Of a stretch of DNA of 64,000 bases, positions 15,176-23,616 are shown piece after piece. Made by a program: the position numbers and the translations under genes. The first letter of the stretch is position 1, and the number at the start of each line of letters is the position of its first letter. The DNA comes from Formosa sp. (GTDB taxonomy: Bacteria; Bacteroidota; Bacteroidia; Flavobacteriales; Flavobacteriaceae): positions 1 to 64,000 of the forward strand of contig JABHDE010000030.1 in assembly GCA_018673215.1 (NCBI GenBank), given 5' to 3'. Below the pieces are notes generated by a model. The model had not been told where the DNA came from. It searched no databases and saw nothing but the letters and a program-made list of their open reading frames with translations.

Positions 15176-16582
15176 ATGAAATCCATTTTTAAAATTGTAC
15201 TACTCTTTATTGTTTTTAGTCTCACATTCAGTTGTTTTGAAGACAATGACGATTCCATTTCTGGAACAACCGATATCAAAGATTTTGTTTGGAATGCAAT
15301 GAATTTTGCCTATCTCTATAAAGATAACAGTCCCGATTTGGCTGATGATCGTTTTGCGTCAGAAGGCGATTATCAAAGTTTTTTAAATGGTTATGAAACG
15401 CCAGAAGAATTGTTTGAAAGTTTAGTTTATGATCGAGAAACTGTGGATCGTTTTAGTTGGATTACAAGTGATTATATTGCTCTGGAGCAACAATTCAGTG
15501 GCGTGACTAAAACTAATGGTGCTGAATTTAATTTTTATTATATTCCTGGTAGTACGAGTGATGTTTTTGGAATTGTACGTATGGTGCAACCAAATAGCAA
15601 TGCGAGCACTAACAATTTGGTGAGAGGACAAATTTTCAATAAAATTGATGGCATCTCATTGACAGAGGATAATCTTCAAACGCTTTTGGGTAGTGAAAAC
15701 TATACACTCCATTTAGCAACCTATAACAACAATGGAACAGAAATTCAGGATGACGATAATCTAACTGATGGAACTGAAACAATAACACTAACAAAAACCA
15801 TCTTTTCTGAAAACCCAATCTTTAAATCAGAGATCTTTAGTTTAAACAATGAAAATGTGGGATATCTAATGTATAATGGGTTTGTAGCTGATTATGACGG
15901 ACAACTCAATACTATATTTGCGGAGTTTCAAGCACAGAACATACAGCACTTAATATTAGATTTGCGCTATAACCCAGGCGGGAGTGTAAATTCCGCGTCT
16001 GTTTTAGGGAGTATGATTACTGGTATTTCTAATGAAGTATTTGCTAAGTTACAATACAACAGTGATTTGCAGAACAACAATAGAAATTACAACTTCACAA
16101 GCACGCTTTCAGAAGGAGTTTCTATCAACACGGTTGGACTCAACAAGGTTCATGTCATCACCACTGGGAGTTCTGCATCTGCTAGTGAAATGATTATAAA
16201 CAGCCTTAGATCATATATTGATGTGGTTCAAATAGGAACTACTACTGTTGGGAAATCGCAAGCATCTGTAACGCTTTATGATTCTCCTGATTATAGTAGA
16301 CAAGGCGCTAACCCTGGCCATTTATATGCAGTTCAACCCTTAGTAGCTATTACTGTAAATAAAGACAACGAAGCGGTTCCATCAACGGGACTCATAGCAA
16401 CTATTGAAGTGAAAGAAAATGTTTCAAATTACGGAGTATTAGGAGAAGTAAACGAACCTTTACTTGCAGCTGCACTTGCGTCTGTTGGAACTGGAAGATT
16501 TGGTGTTAATTTTTATGGCATCAGTCCCATCCTAGACTCCAATTCATTTAAACCACATTCACAAGAAATGTATTTAGATTAA
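15176..16582 (+). CDS. S41-family peptidase lipoprotein
   Basis: The product is 468 aa from ATG 15176 (a TTG two codons upstream is less likely). The signal ends in lipobox FSLTFSC, giving a lipidated Cys near residue 16. A PDZ-like region with RGQIFNKIDGISL sits in the middle. The C-terminal tail-specific protease domain has LILDLRYNPGGSVNSA, the nucleophile in TTGSSASASEMI and the general-base Lys in TTVGKSQAS. It probably degrades envelope proteins on the periplasmic or surface side. It converges on btuB with only 8 bases between stops. Confidence 0.9.
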   Translation: MKSIFKIVLLFIVFSLTFSCFEDNDDSISGTTDIKDFVWNAMNFAYLYKDNSPDLADDRFASEGDYQSFLNGYETPEELFESLVYDRETVDRFSWITSDYIALEQQFSGVTKTNGAEFNFYYIPGSTSDVFGIVRMVQPNSNASTNNLVRGQIFNKIDGISLTEDNLQTLLGSENYTLHLATYNNNGTEIQDDDNLTDGTETITLTKTIFSENPIFKSEIFSLNNENVGYLMYNGFVADYDGQLNTIFAEFQAQNIQHLILDLRYNPGGSVNSASVLGSMITGISNEVFAKLQYNSDLQNNNRNYNFTSTLSEGVSINTVGLNKVHVITTGSSASASEMIINSLRSYIDVVQIGTTTVGKSQASVTLYDSPDYSRQGANPGHLYAVQPLVAITVNKDNEAVPSTGLIATIEVKENVSNYGVLGEVNEPLLAAALASVGTGRFGVNFYGISPILDSNSFKPHSQEMYLD

Positions 16583-16590
16583 TTTCTCAT

Positions 16591-18438
16591 TTAAAGAGTG
16601 AGATTAAAACCTAGCCTTACATTTCTTCCTTTAGTTGAGTAGCCAGGAACATCTTCATAAGACTCGTTTAGGATGTTATCAAGACCTCCAAAAAACTTCA
16701 CCTTACTTTTTAAGGCAGTATGGCTTATATAAAAATTCAATATGCTAAAACTATCTAAAAGAGGTACAAAACTGTTTTCAAATCTTTCGTGAGTATATTG
16801 ATATGATAAAGAGGTGAAAGTAGTATTTGAAATTTCATAACCAAATTGAACATTCGCTTTATGTTTTGGGATTCTACGTGCCAATGCTTCTTTGTATTCA
16901 ACAAAAGTATAATTAGCTTCAATAGATAATTTTTCTATTAGAGTAGCGTTCAACTCAAGCTCCACTCCTTTTGCATTTAGTACATCAGCCGCATTTAAAT
17001 ACCCACCGTTTATCCACAACACAGTATTTATTTCCTCTCTATTAAAAAATAAGCTAGAAAATCTAAAATTAGAATTCAGTTTAAATTCTATCCCTGCTTC
17101 GATGGTTAAATTTTCTTCCGGTTGTAAGTTTGGGTTTGCTCCAAAATCTCCATACAAATGAGACAAGGAAGGGGTTATAAAGGAGGTGCTATAAGAACCA
17201 AAAAACTTGGTGTAACCAGTGTTAGATTTAAATGTAAACGATGGGTTAAGATTGTAAATAAAATGAGATCCGTAAACATTATGGTTATTCAGGCGCACCC
17301 CTGCATTCATATGAAAACCAAAATCTGAGACATATACAAAATTCGCATAAGGATCTGTAATACTAAACGTTTCATCACTAACAAAGGTTGCGTTATTTTC
17401 GATTACATTCAGCCCAATAATTGTATAAAATGTATCGTCAAAAACATATTTGTTATAAACATCAAACATCAAGTTTCTGGATGTGTAGAGCGATGGAAAA
17501 TCAGAGACAAATTCTCTATCGTATTCACTAAAGGCTGCATTCAAATTAAGACTTCCATTATTATATTTAAATTGAGATGACACGCCTACACGTGATTGTG
17601 AACTGTTAAATTCATCTGCGGTATCTACTAAATTAAAATTCATATCAAATCCATCAATATCAGATTTTGAATCGGTGTGATTTCCGTAAAAATTAAAAGA
17701 AAATGCAGAACTAAATTTATAACCCAGGTTTACATCAATTCCATATTTAGAAAATGCATCTTTTTCATTTGTTTGACTAATTACAGCCGATAAGCCGTCA
17801 GAAAATTGGTTGTTAAAAGCGGCACGGTAAGTAAACTTTTTGAGAGTCCCACTAAAAGCGACTGCATTATTAAAATCCGCAATGTTATTATTTTGATCTG
17901 ATTCGGTTTGATTTGTTCCTATACTTGACGAAAAATCAGCACTAATTTTTTTAGCACTCGCTGCTTTAGTAGAAATATTAATAACAGCAGTAGCGGCTCC
18001 ACTTCCATAGAGTGTACTTGCAGCACCTTTGATAATTTCAATAGATTCAATTTGATTCAGGTTTAAAAGTCTTAAATCATAACCCCCTGAAATTTGAGAT
18101 GGGTCGTTGACTTGGATTCCGTCTATTAGCACCAACACTTGCCGGTTTCGCCCCCCCCGAACATAGACTCCTAAATTTTGTCCAGCATTACTTCTACTTC
18201 CGTTAATTTCAATTCCACTTTTAGTATTTATAAGTTCAGAAATGGTTCGACCTTGATACTTTTCAATTTCTTGTTGAGAAATTTTAATCACTGTTTTACC
18301 AGAGTTTTCACGTTTTAGCTTAAAACGGGAATCAGTCACTACAACTTCTTCTAAAGATTCTTCTGGAACGTTTTGGGCAATAATTTGAGATTGAGCACAC
18401 AAACATAATGCAATTAATAGGTAAGATTTAAAGTTCAT
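16591..18438 (-). CDS. btuB: TonB-dependent vitamin B12 receptor (BtuB-like)
   Basis: The product is 615 aa: signal peptide (about 1-21), a TonB-box-like EEVVVTDSRF, a plug domain (about 40-150, with VRGGRNRQVLVLIDGIQVND and IEIIKGAASTLYGSGAATAVIN), then a 22-strand barrel ending in an aromatic/hydrophobic strand. Its size and plug resemble BtuB, and the 5' region carries a cobalamin riboswitch in the same orientation, so cobalamin or cobinamide is the probable ligand. No BtuFCD genes are adjacent. A G8 tract (18151-18158, C8 on the plus strand) falls in the plug coding region. Confidence 0.9.
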   Translation of the reverse strand: MNFKSYLLIALCLCAQSQIIAQNVPEESLEEVVVTDSRFKLKRENSGKTVIKISQQEIEKYQGRTISELINTKSGIEINGSRSNAGQNLGVYVRGGRNRQVLVLIDGIQVNDPSQISGGYDLRLLNLNQIESIEIIKGAASTLYGSGAATAVINISTKAASAKKISADFSSSIGTNQTESDQNNNIADFNNAVAFSGTLKKFTYRAAFNNQFSDGLSAVISQTNEKDAFSKYGIDVNLGYKFSSAFSFNFYGNHTDSKSDIDGFDMNFNLVDTADEFNSSQSRVGVSSQFKYNNGSLNLNAAFSEYDREFVSDFPSLYTSRNLMFDVYNKYVFDDTFYTIIGLNVIENNATFVSDETFSITDPYANFVYVSDFGFHMNAGVRLNNHNVYGSHFIYNLNPSFTFKSNTGYTKFFGSYSTSFITPSLSHLYGDFGANPNLQPEENLTIEAGIEFKLNSNFRFSSLFFNREEINTVLWINGGYLNAADVLNAKGVELELNATLIEKLSIEANYTFVEYKEALARRIPKHKANVQFGYEISNTTFTSLSYQYTHERFENSFVPLLDSFSILNFYISHTALKSKVKFFGGLDNILNESYEDVPGYSTKGRNVRLGFNLTL

Positions 18439-18510
18439 TTTGATTTAATTACTCGAAATAATAGGGCATACATTATTGTATGAAAACTTTTATCCCGAAA
18501 GTTTAACATT

Positions 18511-18695
18511 GTTTTTGAATCAGGCAGGTCTCCTGGCTTACGTCTTTTGATGAGTCTTCCCAGAAATTTCCAGTGACAAAGAATAGAATCAAAAGCATTT
18601 TGCAAACGCAAAACTAAGTATACAGTTGCGGGAACAGCTCTGGAATTTAACCAGATTCCCTTTTAATTGAATCTCTAAATGTTAAAAATTCAAAC
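18511..18695 (-). promoter_or_regulatory. Cobalamin riboswitch upstream of btuB
   Basis: On the minus strand the conserved core reads GGGAATCTGGT, then AATTCCAGAGCTGT, then CCCGCAACTGTA (18660-18619). The B12 box AGCCAGGAGACCTGCC is at 18538-18523. P1 can be formed between GTTTGAAT (18695-18688) and ATTCAAAAAC (18520-18511). Downstream, an AAACTTT/AAAGTTT hairpin (about 18504-18483) and a CATAC/GTATG hairpin lie before the ATG at 18438. Neither has a U-tract, so control at translation is more likely than termination. Confidence 0.95.
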
Positions 18696-18707
18696 CAAAA
18701 TTCATTT

Positions 18708-18715
18708 CAAATTTA
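18708..18715 (-). promoter_or_regulatory. -7 promoter element of the btuB riboswitch transcript
   Basis: TAAATTTG on the minus strand (18715-18708) is an exact TAnnTTTG match. Transcription would begin near 18702, just before riboswitch helix P1, so the RNA is almost entirely riboswitch from its first bases. Confidence 0.55.
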
Positions 18716-18760
18716 AAAAATTCTAACACATTTAGATAGAGTTAATTGAATTATTATTAT

Positions 18761-18768
18761 TATTTTTG
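18761..18768 (+). promoter_or_regulatory. -7 promoter element of the divergent membrane-protein gene
   Basis: TATTTTTG matches TAnnTTTG and lies 15 bases before the ATG at 18784, implying a leader of about 10 bases. The riboswitch is on the opposite strand and would not be in this transcript. Confidence 0.45.
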
Positions 18769-18783
18769 TTAAAAATAATTCCT

Positions 18784-19281
18784 ATGTCAAACACCTACTT
18801 AACTAAAAGACAAATTGTTATAATAGCATTTTTGCTAGTTGCTGTTTTGCTAAGACTGATTCCACACCTCCCAAATTTCACTCCTGTCACTGCTATAGCT
18901 CTTTTTGGAGGATTGTATTTTACTAGAAAATCTTGGGCTTATCTAGCGCCCCTTTTTATTATGGTAATTTCTGACCTTTTTATAGGATTTCATTCTATTT
19001 CCATTTCTGTGTATGCTGCATTTTTATTAGTCAGTTTTATTGGTACCCAAACCAAAAAACCCAGTGTATTCACTATATTTTTAAGCAGTATTAGTTTTTT
19101 CATCATTACTAATTTTGGGGTATGGCTGATAGGGTATCCAAAAACTTGGACAGGATTTGTTGAATGTTACACCCTAGCTATTCCGTTTTTTAGAAATTCT
19201 CTATTAGGAGATTTCTTCTATTCTGGAGCGATGATTCTCGGATTTAATTATGTTCAGAATAAATATCTTAACTTAGCCTAA
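18784..19281 (+). CDS. Multi-pass membrane protein, DUF6580-like putative transporter component
   Basis: The product is 165 aa from ATG 18784 (an upstream TTG at 18766 is rejected). About five membrane segments are visible, with the family-like motif LIPHLPNFTPVTAIALFGG, then LAPLFIMVISDLFIGFH and NSLLGDFFYSGAMILG. The small hydrophobic shape resembles substrate-binding S components of ECF-type vitamin transporters. It lies back-to-back with the riboswitch-controlled btuB, which suggests a role in cobalamin or precursor uptake. That role is inference from position only. Confidence 0.7.
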   Translation: MSNTYLTKRQIVIIAFLLVAVLLRLIPHLPNFTPVTAIALFGGLYFTRKSWAYLAPLFIMVISDLFIGFHSISISVYAAFLLVSFIGTQTKKPSVFTIFLSSISFFIITNFGVWLIGYPKTWTGFVECYTLAIPFFRNSLLGDFFYSGAMILGFNYVQNKYLNLA

Positions 19282-19344
19282 GAGTTTTATCTCTTTTAAA
19301 TTTCTATTAACCAAACACCTTTTTAAAGGTTTAACTTATCTATT

Positions 19345-20520
19345 ATGGAATTTGTAATTCTAGCTTGTATAGTGATTGGCTTTGTTTTATTGGCTTTATA
19401 TCTCAAAAAGCCAAATACTAATTTTGATGAGCAAATAGAACAGAAAGATTTAAGAATTACTCAGTTAGAAAAAGAATGTATAGAAAAAGAAACACATCTT
19501 TCCAATTTAAACAAACAGCTCGAAGTTGCCTATGCAAAAACAGAGGCCTTTGAACAACTAAAAACTGAAAAAGCAAAGCTAGAGGAGGGTGTTAAACGCC
19601 TTGAAATAGAGCGAAATAATTTAAAGGGAGAAACGATTTCATTTCAAAAAGCAGAGGAAGGCAGACAACTTGAATCTAATAAAAATATTGCTGCAGCTGT
19701 GACCCTTCAACAATCTTTAGAAAAAGAAAAAGCACGCTTAAACGATGAGCGTGTAAAAGAAAAAGAAGTTTTACTGGACAAGATGAAACGCAAATGGTCT
19801 GAACACGAAAAAGATGTTCAAAACCACATTCAACAAATATGTAGAAATAACATTATTACTTACATCAGTCAAGAGGACTTTCCACACCCTAGAAATAAAC
19901 CTGACAACTCTATTGAAATTATGGACCAGTTGGTGGTTTTTGATGCAAAAAGTCCCGCTAATGACGATTTGACAAATTTCCCAAAATACATCAAACTACA
20001 AACTGAAAGTTTAAAAAAATATGCTAAACATGATAATGTAAAAAATGATTTGTTTTTAGTAATTCCTTCAAACACCTTAGATGTTATTAATCAGTTTCAT
20101 TATAATATTGGCGATTATAACGTCTACATCATCACCAAAGATGCTTTAGAGCCTATTATATTAAGTTTAAAAAAAATAGAGGAATATGAATTTGCCGACA
20201 AACTAAGTCCTGAAGATCGCGACAATGTTTGCAGAATCATTGGTAAATTTGCCCATACGACTAAAAGACGTATTCAAATTGATGAATTTTTTGCACGCGA
20301 ATTTCTAGACACTTTGAGTAAAGCTGGCTCCCAACTTCCAAGAGATATCTTAGAAAATGTCATCAAATTTGAAAATGCTGAAAAGCTAAACCCTCCTATG
20401 GAAAAGCGAAATAAACAAATCTTAACTAAAGATTTAAAAGATCAGGTTGATAAGCTCGAAAATGAAATGCAACTTAGAGCGATTCCGAAAATTGAAACTA
20501 AAATAGATTTTGATCAGTAG
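19345..20520 (+). CDS. RmuC-like protein (membrane-anchored coiled coil plus nuclease-like domain)
   Basis: The product is 391 aa: one N-terminal membrane helix (about 2-20), a long Glu/Lys/Leu-rich coiled coil (about 28-170), then a globular domain. In that domain PDNSIEIMDQLVVFDAKSP resembles the D...DAK element of the PD-(D/E)xK nuclease fold found in RmuC. RmuC proteins limit DNA rearrangement at inverted repeats and have lately been linked to defence against mobile DNA, but their biochemistry is poorly defined. The core is shorter and more divergent than E. coli RmuC, so I call it RmuC-like. Confidence 0.65.
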   Translation: MEFVILACIVIGFVLLALYLKKPNTNFDEQIEQKDLRITQLEKECIEKETHLSNLNKQLEVAYAKTEAFEQLKTEKAKLEEGVKRLEIERNNLKGETISFQKAEEGRQLESNKNIAAAVTLQQSLEKEKARLNDERVKEKEVLLDKMKRKWSEHEKDVQNHIQQICRNNIITYISQEDFPHPRNKPDNSIEIMDQLVVFDAKSPANDDLTNFPKYIKLQTESLKKYAKHDNVKNDLFLVIPSNTLDVINQFHYNIGDYNVYIITKDALEPIILSLKKIEEYEFADKLSPEDRDNVCRIIGKFAHTTKRRIQIDEFFAREFLDTLSKAGSQLPRDILENVIKFENAEKLNPPMEKRNKQILTKDLKDQVDKLENEMQLRAIPKIETKIDFDQ

Positions 20521-20534
20521 ATTTTAACGATTTT

Positions 20535-21386
20535 TTAAAACGACCTCGCTAAATTAAACCCAAAATACACATCGCCTTCCCCCCAGTCGCCAGTACTGGT
20601 TCCAAAAACGCCATTGGTATTCATAGATTGAGAATTGGTGAAATGCAGTTGAAAAACATGTCCTCCGGTTTCTAAATCGACCCCTATTGAAAATGGATTA
20701 TTGTATAAGGATGCTGCACTTCGGTTTAAATGCATGCCGTATTCCATGTTGACAGACCAACGTGCGCCTAACTTGTAACGTCCCCCTAAAGCGACTCCAT
20801 ATTGTGAGTTTTTTTGTGAATTGTCTATTACATAATTGTCATGAAAAAATGTAGGGGACACTAAAAGAGAGAGTTCTCTTGTTATTTTTCGAGAAATCAA
20901 CAATTGCCCTACATAACTCAATCGATGTTCAAACTTTAACTTAGGTAGGTTATCGGTATCCAGTGCCGTATTTGCTAAAACAGATGCATATCCTACAACC
21001 GTAAATGGCATTTTACCTTCTTCTTGTCTTACCAATCTAAGTTTGGCTCCTATTTCATAGATTTTTTGATTAGAGCTTCTAGAAGCACTTACATTAAAAT
21101 TATCAGAAACCCCATATACAAAGTTCAAATGGGTCACAGCTTCATCCAATCCAAAAAGGTTTTCAAATCCATTTTTAACCGTTCCAAATCGATGGGATAC
21201 GATAAAGTTAAATCCACCTTTAGCGACTAACTTAGTAGATTCAAAATTTATCACTTTGAGCCCCTTAAATACGGCAGAAGCATATACAGGTGTTTGAGAA
21301 TCTGTATCAATCTCACTCAACAAATCTTCTTGAGAGAAGAGAAATACACTAAAAAGTAAAAACAGGGAGGTTAGATTTTTTTTCAT
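20535..21386 (-). CDS. DUF5777-family outer-membrane beta-barrel protein
   Basis: The product is 283 aa with a signal peptide (about 1-19). It has many alternating amphipathic strands, the conserved opening ASAVFKGLKVINFESTKLV followed by KGGFNFIVSHRFGTV, and an aromatic C-terminal strand (YFGFNLARSF). DUF5777 proteins are predicted outer-membrane barrels of unknown role. They commonly lie near small cytochromes and YceI proteins in Bacteroidota. It is the last gene of a four-gene minus-strand group of exported proteins (OB-fold, ankyrin, DOMON, DUF5777). Confidence 0.82.
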   Translation of the reverse strand: MKKNLTSLFLLFSVFLFSQEDLLSEIDTDSQTPVYASAVFKGLKVINFESTKLVAKGGFNFIVSHRFGTVKNGFENLFGLDEAVTHLNFVYGVSDNFNVSASRSSNQKIYEIGAKLRLVRQEEGKMPFTVVGYASVLANTALDTDNLPKLKFEHRLSYVGQLLISRKITRELSLLVSPTFFHDNYVIDNSQKNSQYGVALGGRYKLGARWSVNMEYGMHLNRSAASLYNNPFSIGVDLETGGHVFQLHFTNSQSMNTNGVFGTSTGDWGEGDVYFGFNLARSF

Positions 21387-21453
21387 TGGTTAAAGTTAAA
21401 AAAAATCATTAAAAATGCATTTAATAGTTTTTAAAATTATTGTGAGCTAATTA

Positions 21454-22212
21454 TTATTGTTTGATAATACGCTTCGTTTGAGAAAAATTTGGTGTACTGA
21501 TGTTCATAATATAAACACCTGAATTCCATTCTGAGGTATTGATTTTTGAATTTAATTGGTCCATTTCAGATTGAAAAACCAAAGTTCCTAAAACACTGTA
21601 CACAGAGACGCTTGCTTTTTGAACGCTAACAGGAAACTCTACATTCAGTTCTCTAAACGTTGGGTTTGGATACACATTGAATTCAGGCAGTGCTGCAATC
21701 GTTTCAGTACCCAGTGTTGAAGCAGCTCCGCCTCTAGCTCCATGATAGGCTAAAGTAAGACCTGATCCCTTTGCCCATAGCAATGGAAGGGCTGTATTGG
21801 TCGTTGTTGTAAAAACATAATCGTTAGAATCACCCGTATTTAGTGCTCGAGTGGCTACAATTGTACGTACGCCACTCGTAACCGTATTACTTAATGATGT
21901 CCAATCTTGAGAAGCATCAACATTTGGAGCATTTTGAGCCCCTGTTAAATTTCGATCTTTTAGACCTGTACTGTCGTAAAGAATTACGTCTTCACCACCT
22001 GCACCCATAGAATTACCAGTATTTGCATTTAGAGCAACTGCCAACCAAACATCATCAGGTCCTACCATGGTCATAGTAACTTTGTTTGTTGTACCATTCA
22101 CATCAAACTGTACCGTAAATCCAGTCGTAAGTGTTACAACGCCTGTGGAAACGTTTTGCGCGAATCCGTAAGCGGAGATTAATAAAGAAAGTATTAAAGT
22201 AATTTTTTTCAT
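21454..22212 (-). CDS. DOMON-domain protein secreted by the type IX system
   Basis: The product is 252 aa: signal peptide (about 1-18), a DOMON-like beta-sandwich (about 20-160), and a T9SS type A C-terminal sorting domain (about 178-252). DOMON hallmarks are DDVWLAVALN, GEDVILYDSTGLKDRN, QDWTSLSNTV, ATRALNTGDSNDY and LLWAKGSG followed by LAYHGARG. The sorting domain shows FNVYPNPTFRELNVEF through NSGVYIMNI and RIIKQ. DOMON domains bind haem or sugars, usually in extracellular electron transfer. It probably ends on the cell surface or in the medium. Confidence 0.82.
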   Translation of the reverse strand: MKKITLILSLLISAYGFAQNVSTGVVTLTTGFTVQFDVNGTTNKVTMTMVGPDDVWLAVALNANTGNSMGAGGEDVILYDSTGLKDRNLTGAQNAPNVDASQDWTSLSNTVTSGVRTIVATRALNTGDSNDYVFTTTTNTALPLLWAKGSGLTLAYHGARGGAASTLGTETIAALPEFNVYPNPTFRELNVEFPVSVQKASVSVYSVLGTLVFQSEMDQLNSKINTSEWNSGVYIMNISTPNFSQTKRIIKQ

Positions 22213-22229
22213 AGTATTTGTATTTAGAG

Positions 22230-22736
22230 TTATTTATTTAAAATGGTATTTAATGTTTTATCGTTGTGCATTTTGGCAAAATCTAAAGGCGATTGGCCAA
22301 CATTGTTTTTCATATAGGCACTGGCGTTTGCGTTCATTAATAGGCTAGCGAGTTCCTGATTGTTAAACATCACGGCATAATGCAAAGCAGTTGCACCGTT
22401 GGCATCAGTGAGGTTAGGGTCTGCTCCAGCTTCTATCAATGCTTTGGCAATTTCTACATGTCCTTTGACCACCGCAGCCATTAAGGGCGTGCCATCATCG
22501 CTATTGCCGTTGATGTTGTCAACCTTATCAATTAGGTAGTTGGCTACTTCAATATTATTATAATATGCTGCTAGGGTAAGTGGTGAACTTCCTCTTTTGT
22601 TTAATGAATCTACAATTTTTGGGTTTGAAGTGAAAAAGACGTCCATTTCTTCAGCTGTTCCTGTACGTGCACAGTCAAACACATCTGTTTGAGCAAAGGA
22701 AAAGTTTAAGGTTAAAATGAGTAACAGATACTTCAT
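22230..22736 (-). CDS. Exported ankyrin-repeat protein
   Basis: The product is 168 aa with a short signal peptide (about 1-15) followed by four ankyrin repeats, clearest at SSPLTLAAYYNNIEVANYLI, GTPLMAAVVKGHVEIAKALI, ATALHYAVMFNNQELASLLM and QSPLDFAKMHNDKTL. Periplasmic ankyrin proteins in other bacteria work beside oxidative-stress enzymes, but here the partner is unknown. It is 3 bases from the OB-fold gene upstream and 17 from the DOMON gene downstream, so it belongs to the same operon. Confidence 0.88.
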   Translation of the reverse strand: MKYLLLILTLNFSFAQTDVFDCARTGTAEEMDVFFTSNPKIVDSLNKRGSSPLTLAAYYNNIEVANYLIDKVDNINGNSDDGTPLMAAVVKGHVEIAKALIEAGADPNLTDANGATALHYAVMFNNQELASLLMNANASAYMKNNVGQSPLDFAKMHNDKTLNTILNK

Positions 22737-22739
22737 ATA

Positions 22740-23117
22740 TTATTTTATAACACTACATTGATCGAGCTTGATCTCTTCTAATAAATCGTCAAATCCGATG
22801 CAACGGCCTTTAATGGCAATCGAATCGTTTACTTTTAAATCACTATTTAGAGTCTCAAATTGACCGTAAATTTTATTACTAATTGTGACGCTTTTATAAT
22901 CAATAGAAGTGATGACTCCTAAAATTATAATTGTTTGATCTAAATATTTCAGTTCCGCATTTTGAGAGTCTTCAGCAAATTCATTAAAAAAAGACTCTGC
23001 ATCTAAGTTATAACTAACTGGCTCCTCACTAATTATCCTGTGATCTGGATATATATAATGATAGGCAAAGAGTATACCAACAACCAAAAAAAGACTAAAT
23101 ATAACTTTGTTTCTCAT
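22740..23117 (-). CDS. Exported or membrane-anchored OB-fold protein (tRNA_anti-like)
   Basis: The product is 125 aa: one N-terminal hydrophobic segment (about 4-20), then a beta-rich domain (about 55-125). Its strands DQTIIILGVITSIDYKSVTIS and LKVNDSIAIKGRCIGFDDLLEEIKLDQCSVIK fit the exported tRNA_anti-like OB fold. The function is unknown; despite the name, no tRNA link is implied. It is the first gene of the minus-strand half of the divergent exported cluster, 118 bases from the cytochrome gene. Confidence 0.72.
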   Translation of the reverse strand: MRNKVIFSLFLVVGILFAYHYIYPDHRIISEEPVSYNLDAESFFNEFAEDSQNAELKYLDQTIIILGVITSIDYKSVTISNKIYGQFETLNSDLKVNDSIAIKGRCIGFDDLLEEIKLDQCSVIK

Positions 23118-23142
23118 TTATGCTAATATAGGTAAACAAAAA

Positions 23143-23170
23143 TTAAGATTAAGATTAATATTAAGATTAA
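23143..23170. repeat. Three copies of TTAAGATTAA in the divergent promoter region
   Basis: TTAAGATTAA occurs at 23143-23152, 23149-23158 and 23161-23170, that is with spacings of 6 and 12 bases. It sits between the two divergent halves of the exported-protein cluster. It could be a regulator-binding array or just a slippage-prone AT-rich repeat. Similar TTAAGATTA words recur near 53615 and 54898. Confidence 0.5.
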
Positions 23171-23204
23171 TATCATATTCTATATTATCTAAAAAAAAAA
23201 GAAT

Positions 23205-23212
23205 TAAATTTG
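23205..23212 (+). promoter_or_regulatory. -7 promoter element of the cytochrome/YceI genes
   Basis: TAAATTTG is an exact TAnnTTTG match 23 bases before the ATG at 23236. Confidence 0.5.
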
Positions 23213-23235
23213 AAAGGTAGAAAACAATAATTGAC

Positions 23236-23601
23236 ATGAGAATCACACAATATATTTTTATAATAACACTTGCTTTTTTAATTATTTCCTGTACAAATGC
23301 TAGTGAGAATGACCTTATAGACCAAGTAGATCCACAACTAGTTATTACATATTCAGACTATATCAAACCCATATTTGATTCCAACTGTATTGCTTGCCAT
23401 TCCAACCCCGCAATCAATGGTGCTGGAGTTCCCTTAACAACACTAAGTGAGGTTCAGAGCTCTATCGAAAATACAAATTTGATTGATCGGATCAACAGAC
23501 AGTCTGGAGAAAGTGGTTTTATGCCTCTTGGCGGTTCTCGAATTCCACAAGCATCTATTGATTTGATTATACAATGGCAAACAGAAGGATTTGCTGAATA
23601 A
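23236..23601 (+). CDS. Small monohaem c-type cytochrome lipoprotein
   Basis: The product is 121 aa. The signal ends in lipobox LIISC (C19), so it should be lipid-anchored. One haem attachment motif, C51-I-A-C54-H55, is present, and Met96 (GFMPLGG) is a plausible sixth ligand. The region IKPIFDSNCIACHSNP through IIQWQTEGF has the pattern of small cytochromes in Bacteroidota. It probably carries electrons in the periplasm or at the outer membrane. It heads the plus-strand half of the divergent cluster, with yceI 15 bases downstream. Confidence 0.85.
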   Translation: MRITQYIFIITLAFLIISCTNASENDLIDQVDPQLVITYSDYIKPIFDSNCIACHSNPAINGAGVPLTTLSEVQSSIENTNLIDRINRQSGESGFMPLGGSRIPQASIDLIIQWQTEGFAE

Positions 23602-23616
23602 CAGCATACAATAACA

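Noticed and set aside
16579-16605. Possible terminator between the convergent S41 protease and btuB genes
   Set aside because: The stem is short and imperfect and the T-runs are poor.
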